In this document: positions 1 through 14,057 of the stretch, piece after piece | Numbering within the stretch: position 1 is the stretch's first letter | Layout of the letters: every line of letters starts with the position of its first letter | Source: Hedera helix | Taxonomy: Eukaryota > Streptophyta > Magnoliopsida > Apiales > Araliaceae | Length of the DNA: 64,000 bases | Direction of reading: 5' to 3' | Assembly: GCA_947179155.2 (NCBI GenBank) | Contig: OX359275.1 | Span: 35,525,308 to 35,589,307, forward strand | Made by a program: the position numbers and the translations under genes | The notes under the pieces: model-generated | Told to the model about the DNA's origin: nothing | Databases searched by the model: none | What the model saw: the letters and a program-made list of their open reading frames with translations, nothing else

Positions 1-1860
<1,860 letters not shown>

Positions 1861-1867
1861 ACTCTTA

Positions 1868-3948
1868 ATTACCCAAGTATTGATTCCTATTTGGCAGGCT
1901 TGACTTTATGTGTGAGGAAGGAATTGGAGTAGGAAGAAGGGGAGACAGAAAGAATGGAGGTGCAAGAACATTCCAATTGAAGGTAAATAAGGATTGAGGC
2001 AGGTGCTGTGTCATCTGCAAACTCTTGCTGCATTCTTCTTTAGTTTGAGCAACAACCACATAGAGATACCTTCATTCGACAACAATTCCTAGCAAAACCA
2101 GACTCAAATTAGACAATTAAGAAAGCACCACTTGATTACACATGGGTCAAAGGGAATTACAAGATGTTTAGCTTACCATCAAGTGATTTAATAGCCTTCT
2201 TTGCTTCTTCTAGATTATAGAATCATACAAAGCCAAATCCTTTACTGAACCCATTATCATGGCACATTACTTTGGTTGAAGTCACCTCTCCAAAAGCACT
2301 GAAGATTTCTTCTAATTTTCTGTCATCAATTAATAAGTTGAGATTCTTCACATAAAGGCTTAAAGCCTTTAATTTCTGAGTATGGCATTTGAGCATCTTC
2401 TAACATGCATGTTTTAAGTGCTCTGCCCTTTCAGCTTTCTTTTGAGTCAATCCTACATACATCTTCTTCGATCCTGTTCAATAAAGAAAATATCATTTGA
2501 ATTCAAATATATAATGTTTGTTCATAACCAAAAAAGTAAAAAATAAATAAAGTGGACATACTGCTTACCAATGAGTGCACCATTTAGGGCCTCTATGGCC
2601 TTCTTAGTCTATTCATTTAACTCAAACTTGACAAACTCAAATCCATTTGATTTTCCCTCACTGTCCTTCATAATGGCAACACTGCAGATATTTCTGTAAT
2701 ATTAGAACTTAACCCAGAGGAGATCTTCTCTTACATCTTTGCCAAGATTTTCCACATACAGATTTATGGATTTTGGTTCTTCACAGTAATCTTTTCTCTC
2801 ACTCTAATTGACAAATTTGGACACATATCTAAATGAAGATGAGATAAGTGAATTTGTGAAAAATAATACTTAATCCTAAAAACTATGGTAGGAAGTTCAT
2901 TTAGAAAAGGTTGCAATCAAATATGACACATCAATATAGTTCAAGAAGTAACAATTATGATAAATTATATGTTGATACAACTCACATTGCTATAGTTGAC
3001 AGTGTAAGAACTCTTCATCTAATGCAACTAACTAGTAGTTAAAGCATCAATGAAAGTTAAGAATATAATAGACCTTTAATAAATTATAAATCTAGCATCC
3101 ATAGATGACAAAAGATTTTAATTTGTAAAGGATAAAAGGAAATAGGAGAAAAGGGGAATGCAATCCCTAGGCAGCGCATAGTAGCAAAGTTTGGAACATA
3201 GAAACCTCAAACAACTCATAAGAACTACTAATTCATGAAGAAAAAAAATACTTCTACATCTTTCCACTCTAATTATGGCCATTTGTCTTTCATTTAAAGG
3301 TTCAATCAAAACTGAAACTACAATAAATCAAAAACTTTGCACTAAGAAATATTTATCAAGTTTCTTTAGTTGTAATAAGTCATGTGATGCCACTTCCCAA
3401 CAGATGAAAAAACCATGAGTATAAAGGACATAAACAATCCACCAAAAAAAAAGAACGAAATATATGAAATTAAGAGACCTACCAACCCTGAAGGGGGGAA
3501 GGAAAGATTAAATTAGTACGGGACAATTAAATAATGCAATTAACCCTAAATGAAATAAAACATCACTAAACAAGATAATAAAACATATACTAAAATAACG
3601 TAAGGCAAGAAAAACCAAAGAACAGAAAGAAAAGATGGTAGATGATCTTACAACTTCTTCCCCTCAAGAACAAAATCATGAAGAGCAGCAAGGGCTGACT
3701 CTTTCGAACTAAATTGAACAAATCCAAAGCCCTTACTCTTCCCATTTTCCTTAACCACCTTGCAAGAAAGTATTGCACCAAATTTGGTGAAAATGGTCTG
3801 CAAGCGAGCACTAGTGACTGAGGAGTCGAGGTTCTTCATAAACTAATTGGCAATACCAGTCTTTCTAGTAAGAGGGTCTCTCTGGCACCACATTATCCTT
3901 ATGGACTCCTTCAATTCAGTGTGGTTTAGGAGAGCTGGAGCATTATAA
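1868..3948 (-). pseudogene. poly(A)-binding protein pseudogene, introns kept
   Basis: Minus strand. Cytoplasmic PABPs bind mRNA poly(A) tails through four RRM domains. Visible in order are the end of RRM1 and its linker (about 3948-3840, 'IRIMWCQRDP'), RRM2 (3839-3650, RNP1-like 'GKSKGFGFVQF'), RRM3 (about 2800-2569, 'LYVENLGKDV' and 'GKSNGFEFVKF'), RRM4 (2473-2177, 'FSKGFGFV') and a remnant after RRM4 (about 2088-1868, 'LYVVVAQTKEE'). GT/AG-type borders remain: donors after RRM2 (near 3651), RRM3 (2568) and RRM4 (2176), and acceptors before RRM4 (2474) and the last exon. It is therefore a genomic, not retrotransposed, copy. In-frame stops (before RRM2, two in RRM3, one in RRM4 RNP1), frame changes and the missing front of RRM1 rule out a normal protein. 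The C-terminal MLLE domain is not seen. Confidence 0.88.
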
Positions 3949-4724
3949 GCTAATCAAGATAGAGAAATATCAAATAAATAATTTATCACTTCAAAACATA
4001 TAAAAATAGATTTTATAAGAAGAATAATGAGTTTACATGTAGAGGAAGTGAAGTAAATTGCAAAGTATCACCTTTATTGTAACACCACCACTTGATGCTC
4101 CAGATGCAATATGTCATTCAATGTCAACACAAATAAACTTCATCATCTTCATTCTTCAAGCTCTAAACTTCATCACCTAATTTCTAAAAATACAACAAAC
4201 AAAATAATAAGTTTTTAATTATGTAATATAATATGACCACAATAAAGTAAACTACTGAAAGTAAAATGAATCATCAGTTAGGATTTAGGAATCTTACCTC
4301 AGTGACAATTACATTTAGAGAATTGATGCGACTACACTTTCAAATAAAAAAAGAATTAACAAGTTAAACAGTTTCATACTTCAAACTTCAAAGCAACCAA
4401 GCAAAAAAAGGCAATAAAGTTCAATACTTCAATCCAACAAAGATAAAAATCAGGCAGTAGCAAATTAACAATAATAAAGTTTACAATCCTAAATAAAAGT
4501 ACTTTTAATCCTCACTACCAATCAATTGCAAAAATAAATTAAAAACATAGATAACAGTAGCCTAACAGTAACACAACAGCAACACAGACATAGTAGCAAC
4601 ACAACTTTACTCCAAAATTATGCCATTAACACCATCTTCATCAACCTATTAAGTGTTAAACCAATTTGTTACATATATAAACAACAACAATAAAAATGCA
4701 AACTAAAAGTTCATAAGAAAGAAA
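3949..4724. other. No gene seen
   Basis: AT-rich spacer between the PABP copy and the end of the hAT transposase remnant. It may include decayed upstream PABP sequence or the hAT 3' region. No terminal inverted repeat was recognised. Confidence 0.5.
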
Positions 4725-6128
4725 TCATACCATAACAGCACTCATTTTACTTAGCCTATAATCACTCCTTAACCAATTAGAAGTACATATAAGAACTTGA
4801 ACAATCTCAGGCTTGATAAAGCTCCTGTATTGATCTAGAACCCCTTCCACAGGCACTAAAAGTAGTCTCAGATGCCGCAGTGCTAACAACAATTGATAGT
4901 ATATCCCTTGCCATTTTTGAAAGAATTCTAAACTTTAAGGTGTTTACTTTTGACCAAAGTAAATCATTAAAGGACTTATCACTATTACATATATATCTAC
5001 CCTCTTCAAGATATGCATACAGATTAGATTTAATAGGAGTAATAATGTACATACCTTGAGCCCAGAAATTAAACTCAGCTCTGCTATTTGTTTTACTATT
5101 AATAGTTGAACTACCACTACTATTGCCAGAACAACAACATAGTACTTATAGAGCTAATAAATTGCTCTTTTCACAAGCTCAATTTTCTGTCAGTTTCAAA
5201 CCCATTTGATTTTTTATTTTTTTTTGGAAAACAGAAATATGACCAATTGCATCTTATACCTTGGGTCAATGATAAATGCAATTGCCATTAGAATGTTACA
5301 ATCTCCTTAATACTTATCAAAATTTTCTTTCATCTTGAAAGTCATGGCTCTCAACAAGTGAAAATCATCATTTGAGGTCTTAAGCAACAACTCTTTAATC
5401 TTCCATATTTCAGGAAGAAATAGGTTTGCAGTAGGATATTCAAAGCCTGAGAAAATATTTGTGGCTTCATTGAACACCTCTAGCAACTCCATTACCTTAA
5501 CAATTTTCTTCCAATCCTCAAAATATGGACAAGACTAATAATGTGGATTCCTTTCTTGATAACTAGGGAACACTTCTTTAAACTGTATATTAGACCCAAG
5601 CATGACATACGTGAAGTTCCAACGAGTTGGCACATCTAAAACAAGTTTTTTAGTTGTGCACAAATGCAATTGATTTGCAATCTCATAAAATTTATGCAGT
5701 CTAGAAGATGATCCTTTAAAGTAATTTACACTATCATGAACCTTCATAATAAAATTTTGAATCACACCCAAACCATCTTGTACAATAATATTGAGAATAT
5801 GAGCACAACATCACACATGAAATATTTTTCCACCAAAAAATAAATTACCTTTTAATTCAAAACTATCTTTAAGATTCTTAACTGCAGAATCATTAGAAGA
5901 TGCATTGTATAAAATGATTGTGGTTATCTTATTTTCAATGCCCCATTCACTAAGAGAAGAAAAAATAGCATCCATAATTACGGGACCAGTGTGAGGAGGT
6001 GGCAAATGACAGAAATTCAAAATTGTTTTTTGAAGCCTTCAATCAAAATCTAAGAAATGTGCAGTGAGACACATGTACGTAATTGTTTGATTAGATGTCC
6101 ACAAGTCAGAAGTTAAACTCACTCTATC
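4725..6128 (-). pseudogene. hAT transposase (RICESLEEPER type), catalytic and C-terminal part
   Basis: Minus strand. Open stretches read as a BED-finger hAT transposase. Near 6120-6060 is 'LTSDLWTSNQT', a hallmark of the catalytic core. A central part follows (6020-5811), then a segment with 'LDVPTRWN' (5771-5535), then the C-terminal hAT dimerisation region ('VNTLKFRILSKMARDIL' and 'STAASETTFSACGR', 5052-4807). After a frameshift near 4830 the end of the domain continues in another frame to about 4725. Stops and frame changes separate the pieces, so no transposase is made. The N-terminal half lies at 9740-10515, displaced by the solo LTR at 6129-9739. Element ends were not found. Confidence 0.9.
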
Positions 6129-6851
6129 TGTAATAACCATGAATTCTATTAGACATTGTAATTATAATTATCAAATAATTAGCAATGAATTTAAAAAATT
6201 TATACTAATTAATTGTGCATTAGATAATTGAATGAATGTACTTGTGTATGTGTATATTTATTTAAAGTAATGATGCAAGGTGTTATAATTAATTAAAGCA
6301 AATCTAATTGGATTATATTTTTAAATCCAAATGAGATATTAAACTAGGTCAACTTAATTAACCTAGTAGTCTATGTAATTAATTAAATCTTAGTCCATGT
6401 AATTAATTAAACTAGCCCAATGCTTGATTTAATTAAATGTAACATATGTTATTTAATGTTAGCCCAATGGGATAAATAAATTGAGCCCAAACAAATTAAA
6501 TGAATGAGCCCAACTTATTTAATGGCTAAGTCCAAAGAGAAGCCCAATAGAAAGTCAAATTGTTGGTCAATATATATGTATGTGTGTGTGTGTGTGTGGG
6601 TGTATATATGTATATAAAAGTAGAAAAAATAAAGCAAAAATGGCCTAGAAAAGGCCAAATGGCCGACACATTGAGGGGCCCCACTTGGGGGTGGCTTGTT
6701 GCAGTGTTGCTTCTTTTGTGCACTAAATCAAAGTTGCTCAACTACCCTAGTCAATCACCTAGTCATTCGAGTGGGCAAACAATCCAATAGTAATCCTAAT
6801 TAGCCTTTAATTTGACTATGTTGGTGGATTAGGGAGAGTTGATGGTGATTC

Positions 6852-6861
6852 TATAAATAGA
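6852..6861 (+). promoter_or_regulatory. LTR TATA box
   Basis: The run 'ctataaatag' lies in the solo LTR just upstream of a purine-rich transcribed-looking stretch. The same motif occurs at a comparable place in the related LTRs near 38550 and 57010 (minus strand). It is the likely start-site element of the retrotransposon promoter. Confidence 0.55.
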
Positions 6862-7859
6862 GTGCTCTACACTTTAGATGAGGTTTCTTGGTCATTTGTA
6901 GCATTTTCTAGAGAGAAAATTGAGAGCTTTCAAGATAGAATACACTAGTAAGTGAGAGTTTCTTAAGGAAATCACTAGAGGAGAAGTTTGGTGGATGTCA
7001 AATAGCTTCATAGCTTACTTTGGAAGGAGAAGAAGAAGAGCACATAAGTCCATAAGGTTTAAAAGTGTTCTATATTCTCCTTATTTCATTTTTATAGTCT
7101 ATATGTGTTTTAAACGATTAAAATATATTTTTAACCGATCAAAAGTTATTTTAATGGTCCAGAAGTGTTAAACTATGTTATATATGTATATTCACGGTTT
7201 GATATGTTTAAATCATGTTTTGGTATAAGTGGTATGCATAAAAATGGTAGAAAAGTCCATATTGAACTTTACCGGTAAAACCCTAATTGAGCATGTGCTA
7301 TTTGATGATGTAGTTTGAAACGTACAAGTTGGAAAATGGATTTTTATGACTAGAAAGTTACATATATGAGTTTTTAAAAAAACTCAACTTGAAGCTTTCA
7401 AAAATATGGCAAAACAAAGGAGTTATGGCTTTAACCGCAAAATAGGTCGTTTTGAAACCCTAAGTGGTTCGATCTTTAATTTTGTGTCAAAACGTTTTCA
7501 AAAATGTGATCAAACCATAAAATATTATAAAACAAGAAGTTAGGAACACATTAACACTGATTTTGCGTCATTTGGATGTGTAGATTTCATTTTATTAAGG
7601 TTTGAATCAAAAGTGTCAAAAATCTAAAAATTAGAAAATGTTTCCACCGGGCAGCGCCGGGGCGCGGTGTTTCAGTATAAACACAGCGCCGGGGCGCTGT
7701 GCATTGTTCCAGAATAAAATAAAATTCGAACCGAGTCGAGTCGGGTCGAGTCATTCCGGGTTAGAAAATGAAAAGTGTTCCAAAAATTAATTTATTATTT
7801 TTGTACTCAATATATGTATTTTTAAAATTATAGATAGTTGATTTAATAATAAAAAGAAG

Positions 7860-8475
7860 ATAAATACTATATAGGGTATAATAATATAATTAAATGAATA
7901 AAATATTATTATTAATATAATAATATTAGAAAATTATTAAAATATTATTAAATGTATAATAATATTATAAAGTCATTAAAATATTATTAAATAAGTAATA
8001 ATATTAGTAAATAGATAAAATATTATTAAATGAATAATAATATTAGATAATGAATAAAATATTATTAAATGATTAATAATATTAGATAATGAGTAAAATA
8101 TTATTAAATGCTTAATAATATTAGATAATTAATAAAATATTATTAAATAGTTAATAATATTAGATAATGAATAAAATATTATTAAATGGTTAATAATATT
8201 AGATAATGAATAAAATATTATTAAATGATTAATAATATTAGATAATGATTAAAATATTCTTAAATGATTAATAATATTAGTTAATTAATAAAATATTACT
8301 AAATAGTTAATAATATTAGATAATGCATAAAATGTTATTAAATGATTAATAATATTAGAAGACTAATAAAATATTATTAAAAGATTAATAATATTAGGTG
8401 ATTAATAAAATATTATTAAATGATTAATAATATTACAAGGCTAATAAAATATTATTAAATTATTAATAATATTAT
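7860..8475 (+). repeat. 39-40 bp AT-rich tandem array inside solo LTR
   Basis: About 15 imperfect copies of a unit with the core 'aataaaatattattaaat' followed by 'taataatattagataatg'. The same unit in reverse complement forms an array at 55660-56110. This marks both LTRs as one family. Confidence 0.9.
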
Positions 8476-9739
8476 ATAAGAGTATGAACTATATTAAATA
8501 ATTAATATAGGTTTGATGTGATTGAAATATTATCAATTAATGATAATATTTTCTAAGTGTTTTTATACCCGTAATTAGGTAATTACGTGGTTAAGTGTTA
8601 GAGATGTAAGAGTTATAAAGGTTATCTTATGAATGTGTATATGATACTAATTTAAGATCAAACTGATTAATTGTTAGGTCTATTCAAAGAGAATTAAATT
8701 GAATTGGTTAGCCGTAGACTACGCACGAGACAAGTTTCCTTAACCCTAACTTATATTTATTGTTGCAAGTTTTCTTTATCATTACACAAATTTTATTTAG
8801 AGTAATTCAATTATTGTTGAGCAAGTTTCTACAATTGTATGTACTTGCCAGAGATTAAAGTGATTTAATTCTTTAAAATTATTCCACATCATTATTGTTA
8901 TTATATTCGCAGATCGTGCATTTGCAAGTGTCATAGTTCATTAATTCAAGAACTGTTTAAGAATGTCTAAACTAATTGTTTCAGCTAGACAATGCATGTT
9001 TAAATTCATTTAATTGAATATTTTAAAAACTTATCCAAACCATTGGTTGGTGCAGATTCTTATAGTAAGACTGAGAACGAACAACCCTATATAGGAGTAT
9101 ATATTTTTCGGGAAACCGAACTTGCGCAAGATGTCTGAATGTTATGCATATACATAGGGTACAAGAGATTGATCTCATCGCGTACCAAATTACCGAGGTG
9201 TCAGATATATATATGTCTGTTCTACCTTAGCAGCAGTTCATGGTCCTTAAAGACCACTCTGCAGTAAAGAGTCAATCCATTATTTTATTGAAAATTGATT
9301 CTTGTTCTTTCACAATTGTTATGTATTGTTGAAAACCTTGATGTTATTTCTCATTCAAGCATGATATATTTCGTTTATCTGTTCTTAAACTTGCTGAGCT
9401 AGCTAGTTGTTCATTCTTGCTATATCATGACTTATTTTTTCAGCTAAGCCTGAATGCTCTAAATCAGTCAAAGATAAGGGAAAAGCCAAAGCTTAGATTA
9501 GCTTAATGCATGCTAGATTAATTACTTATATGTAATTTCTTTTGAATCTTTTGTATTCCCTTAAGATATGTAATGTTCATGTTAAGGTTAATCGACATTG
9601 GGGATTGTAGCCTTTATATAAGGAACCTTTTGTATTATTCAGCGAAGTTTAAATGCAAATTATGCATTTAATTGTTATTAAGTATTGTACAGTGAGAACC
9701 AAACCCTAGGTTATGGAATCCGAATTTGGGGTCGTCACA

Positions 9740-10515
9740 CTATCAATGCCAAGTAACAAACCTTTCATTTTTTTCTTCTCTAAAGAATAAATTTTCATGC
9801 AGTCATTCTTTAGAGTAACACGAGAAATATGATCAAATTTAGGGTTCAGAGATTTCAAAAGAATAATGAAAAAATCATGCTCAACCATTCTAATGGGATA
9901 TTCATGCACCATAATCATTTTTGTCATAATATCTCTGGTCCTTTCTCTTTTCAAACCTAAAAGTTGCCAAATAACTCATTTTACCGACAATTTCAATAGT
10001 AGGGTAAGCTAACACGTTATGCTTTGTTCCAGCAATTTTAGATAAACGAATAGTGCAAGTTAACACGTGTCTATTTAAATAGCTAGTTGAACCAGTGCTT
10101 TGATGTACAAGCTTAGCAAAATCGTAATTGCATTGGATTTTTTTGCTACCATCTTGTAATTTAATATATGATGCTAAATTCAAACCAAACTTTTGAAGTT
10201 TTTCTCCTCTTTCTTTGTTCTCCATTTTCTTCATCAATAGTACATTTCTCTCATCTCTTAGGACTGTCAATTATAATGATAGCATTACTGGTGGTAGAGA
10301 AGTATTGCTATTATCAGAGGCTTGTGAAAGATTAACTACTAGTGGTGATTTAATTTATTCGTTAAGCCATCTGGAAAAAAAGACAGATAAATAATGAGAA
10401 GTTAAGAACTTTGAATGAAAATAAAAATTAAACTATGATATAAATTAAACAGCTATTACCATTATCGTTACCGCTGGTCAGTTAAGTTACCAGTAGCCGA
10501 CTCAGAATTTGACAT
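9740..10515 (-). pseudogene. hAT transposase, N-terminal part with BED finger
   Basis: Minus strand. The likely original start is the ATG at 10515-10513. A short first exon is followed by a GT/AG intron (about 10467-10377). The next part contains the zinc-finger BED tail 'STSYLNRHVLTC' preceded by a degraded Cys pair. Then comes the conserved RICESLEEPER N-terminal segment with 'MIMVHEYPIRMVEHDFF' (9954-9740). In-frame stops (for example near 10274) and a frame change near 9930 disable it. The segment runs directly into the solo LTR at 9739 and continues at 6128. Confidence 0.85.
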
Positions 10516-11099
10516 TTTGAAGAAGTTTAAGTTAAGAGGTTAAAGTAAAATAAAACTAGGGTTTCAAATGTAATATCTTGAATATTTATAGCACTTATAA
10601 ATATGATATTAAATGAGTAATGTGAATTGTAAGTTAATTTCGAGGACGAAATTCTTGTAAGTTGGGTTGAATGTAATATCCCAAATATTTTAAAAATGAT
10701 CTGTCAAGATATGATAAAGGTTGTTAATTTAAAAGCCTAAAAATGATTGCTCAACAATACATTGAGCTATATTAAAGATTAAAAACGACTCGAAACTACG
10801 ATTCGTATACGATTAGAGGTTAAACTTTTAACCTACACTATATGTTATGTGATTAGTAAAGCTTGAATTGGGCTTTAAATGTGTTACGTGATTTATCTAT
10901 GTGTAGGATTTCGTGTTTCGGTTCAAATAATTAACCTTAACACTTGTTAAAATCGAAAAGTTATTTAAAGGTTAAAACCTAAAAACCTAATTATAGGGTT
11001 TGGAAAACCTAAACTAGGGTTTGGTTAAACTTAAAAAAGGTTAAAACCTAAACCCTAAACCTAGAAACCTTAAGGGTTATAACCTAACCCTAATCACTA

Positions 11100-11235
11100 T
11101 TCACATATACGCATATAATACGAAAATTATACGGGTAGAATACGAAAATAATACGAGAATAATACGAAAATTATACGGTATAAATACGAAAAAGTCAACT
11201 GTGAATAGTAAAAGTCAACTGTGAATAGTAAAAGT
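11100..11235 (+). repeat. Short tandem motifs in LTR U3
   Basis: A run of 'aatacgaaaattatacgg'-like motifs is followed by three tandem copies of 'aaaagtcaactgtgaatagt' (about 21-bp period). Such U3 subrepeats are common in plant LTR promoters; any function is inference. Confidence 0.75.
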
Positions 11236-11399
11236 CAACTATGCTACATGTATACTTGATTAAGATTAAGGTTAATTAAAATTAAGATTAACCTAATAAA
11301 ATTTAATTGTTGAATTAAGAAACTAATCAACCAATTAAGTTGCTAACTTTAGTAGAGAATTAACCAATGTTGAGTTAGTTGTTAACTCTAGTTAGTAGT

Positions 11400-11530
11400 C
11401 AAAGTTAAAGCCTAAGTCAAGCCAAAGTTAAGCCAAACTCCAAGCCAAAGTCAAGCCAAACTTGGAGCCAAAGTCGGAGCCAAACTTGGAGCCAAAGTTA
11501 AAGCCAAGCCAAACTTGGAGCCAAAGCTTG
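11400..11530 (+). repeat. 'gccaaacttggagccaaag' tandem repeats in U3
   Basis: Repeated 'aagccaaagt' and 'gccaaacttgga' motifs form a degenerate array immediately upstream of the LTR TATA box at about 11570. Confidence 0.75.
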
Positions 11531-11745
11531 GTTGTCTTAATGACCTTTATGCCCTAGACTTTGCTTGCCTATAAATACCAAGCCATGTCTTCATTAATTC
11601 TCACCATAGTTCAAGAGCAAAAATCAGATTTTATAGAGAGAGTTCTTGTGAGACAAGAAGGAAGTGCAAAGAAATAGTTAAAGCTTGCACTTCGAGAGGT
11701 AAATTGTTAGTTGTTATTATGTTTATTTAATTTTTAGTTTCAAAA

Positions 11746-12128
11746 GCTCAAGAACGCGAGTCGTAGCCATGTACGATTGTCGTTCTCCGTGTTCTTCACG
11801 TGTTCTTGAGCCTTTCTATATTTTGTAGTAGTTATAATGTCGAATTTCAATTCGTAGTTTAAAGCTCAATGAACATACGTAGTGGTCATGTACGGTTTAT
11901 CCGTTCTCCGCGTTTGCGTATGTTCTTGAGCATTTTTATAAATTGTTATAGTTCAATTTACAAGCCGTTATAATGACCAAATTTTGTCAATCATAAAGTG
12001 TTATAATCACTTATGTAAGCAGTTATAATGCTCAAATTATTTCAAGTACGAAAACCAAAAGCTCAAGAACATAGTCGTTACCATGTACGGTTTTATCCGT
12101 TCTTCGTGTTCTTCGTGTGTTTTTGAGC
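11746..12128 (+). repeat. Three dispersed ~67 bp imperfect hairpin repeats
   Basis: Copies at 11746-11811, 11864-11931 and 12061-12128 each begin gctcaagaac (or gctcaatgaac) and end as a near reverse complement (gttcttgagc or ttttgagc). All contain 'catgtacg' and 'cgttct' in between. Each can fold into an imperfect stem-loop. They lie 3' of the TATA box, so they would be transcribed in the LTR RNA leader. Confidence 0.8.
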
Positions 12129-14057
12129 AAAAGCCATGAATCTCACATAAGTAGGTTTATGATTTTGTTATTTTTATGTTATGAAGTGATACGGAGTGTT
12201 AGAACATGTTATCTTAGCAAATTAATGCTTGAGGTATCATGTTTTACCAATCGGATCAAAGAAAGTTAAGTCTAATATAGTCGCAGAATATTTTTGCAAA
12301 TTTTTGAAAATTTAAAGTCTGAATCTGCCTTAGCAACCTAAATAAAAGTTGTAGCTCATGAAATTCTAAGCAATTTAGACTCAAGAATCACTCAAAAATG
12401 TTTTCGTATGACAAAGTTATGGCTGTTACTATAAAAGAGGTCAGAAATATGAGTCAGTTTTTGAGCAGTCACCTTTAGGCCGAAATCTGTACAAATCTGT
12501 CAGGAATTTCGAACTTTGGTCTAAATATGAATTGTAGATACGGAAGTTATGAACGCGTGGAATTTTGAACGACTAAAAAATGTTTTAAAACGAAGAAGTT
12601 ATGGCCGTTTAACTGAGCCGGGGTCTGGCAGTCCAACAATCTGCCCAAATCCGAAAATTTGGCTTAAAAATGAGTTTTTGAGTTAGCCAATTTTCCAAAT
12701 AATTCCACCTATTGAAATAGTTTAAATAAGTTAATATAAGACTTATGAAGTTATATAATACGATGAATCTAACCGCTTATGCACTAAATGACTGTGTAGG
12801 GTTTAACGTTCCGCCGGAAAACCCTAGTTTCAATTTGAGGCAAGTTCTAAACTTTTATGTGTTATTAGTATGTTCTAAGATTATTCATGTTATTATGTGA
12901 TAGTTTATATGTGAAAGTACATGAATGAAGATCTTATGTGATTAAATGATTAAGTGTTAGTTATTGATTAACTGTTAAATGTTAATTGATATTTGATGAT
13001 GCATATGAGTATGTATAAAATATGTTTATTGTTAAGCATAAATTAATATGATTATTAACTGAGATGTAGGTTCAGTCAAAGCATGTTAAAGTTTATATGA
13101 AAGCATAAACTGTGTATGTGATAATATGTTAGACTTGCTGAGCCGTCGTGCTCATTCTTGCGAATAAAACCTTATTTGCAGATTAAAGATGAACGTTAAG
13201 AAGATCTTGAATGTAAAGATGAAGCGTAGATTAGGTGTTCATGTTTATTACTTGTATTTGTATAAGTCATATTGACTGTTGTAATACGAACAAACAAACA
13301 TGTAACCGAATATTGAATGAATGATATAAATTATTATCATCAGAATGTTGTTATGTCTTTAAATTTGATATAATGTAGAATTGTTAAATATTAAAACAAT
13401 GTTGATAATGATCTATTTATCTGGATGAGGATCGGTAAATAACTTGTGAGTACTGTACATCTGAGACAGAACTAAGCGATGTTGACTGGTCAAATCCATC
13501 GTTAAGGTTCCTCGGACCCAGGTATAACTCGTTATTACTATTCTGAATACCATATAAGTAGGATTATTGATATGAAGAGATATCTTTGTATATTGATACT
13601 TGTAGTACGAATGAGACCGTTACAAGTGGACGTATATAGAATATTTAAATCCTAAGGTTAAAATTAAACCGTTATATATGGTTTTATCCATTTATACGGA
13701 TGAAATACAAGTTGACACTTGTATACTTATGAGACTGAGATCAAGTTAAGATCCAGGGACAAAGTTAAGAGAAATTTTTAATGTATAGTCTAAAATAAGA
13801 CTAGTTCAACCAATATGATTATGGGATCATTGGTTAAGTTGATAGTTGTACGAAATTAACGCACAAGGTCCACCGCATCGAAAGCGCGGGGATTTTGGGG
13901 GCGTTACATCAAATGATTTGAGAAAAATAAAATTGGGGTTATCTACATAAATTTAAGGAGTTGGGACTGATAACTTACCATCAATTGAAGTTAATCTCTT
14001 TGAATTCTCTCAAATCATAGTTATACATCTGCAGATCTTGAGATTCTTTACATGATG

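Larger units (their letters stand above)
6129..9739 (+). mobile_element. Solo LTR, Tekay-like Ty3-gypsy, 3.6 kb
   Basis: The unit starts TGTAATAACC and ends GGGGTCGTCACA. It is flanked by the identical 5-bp duplication CTATC (6124-6128 and 9740-9744) and lies inside the hAT transposase gene, whose reading resumes on both sides. It has no internal coding region, primer site or second LTR, so it is read as a solo LTR left by recombination. A TATA box (tataaata, near 6854) lies about 725 bp in, a normal U3 length. Plus orientation is supported by its resemblance to the LTR at 54482-58455, including a shared 40-bp repeat array and a similar end. Confidence 0.9.
10569..13908 (+). mobile_element. 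Internally deleted LTR retrotransposon with complete 3' LTR
   Basis: The unit is bounded by the perfect 5-bp duplication TCAAA (10564-10568 and 13909-13913), begins TGTAATATC and ends GGGGGCGTTACA. It contains about 65 bp resembling an LTR start, then a remnant of the internal 3' end with the gypsy tail motif 'tttcgaggacgaaattc' and polypurine-like 'gttgggttgaa', then a complete 3' LTR starting TGTAATATCCC at 10672. Almost the whole 5' LTR and gag-pol are gone, although both outer ends and the duplication survive. It lies about 50 bp upstream of the hAT start codon. Confidence 0.85.
10672..13908 (+). mobile_element. Tekay-like LTR, 3.2 kb
   Basis: A full LTR with terminal inverted ends (TGTAATATCCCAAA against the reverse complement of TTTTGGGGGCGTTACA). 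The TATA box 'tataaata' near 11570 is about 900 bp in. It holds no open frame of note. Its interior carries several kinds of short repeats, listed separately. Confidence 0.85.

Noticed and set aside
6526..6790. Open frames on both strands around the (TG)n run
   Set aside because: They lie in the U3 of the solo LTR and are caused by the dinucleotide repeat; no homology.
7650..7700. GC-rich 'gcgccggggcgc' as a possible structured RNA
   Set aside because: It is a short repeated motif in the LTR leader, with similar text in the other LTRs; no defined fold or conserved partner could be shown by eye.
10970..11095. Telomere-like aaaccctaaacc motifs
   Set aside because: Only scattered, degenerate copies mixed with aaaacctaa; not a CCCTAAA array, and they belong to the LTR U3.
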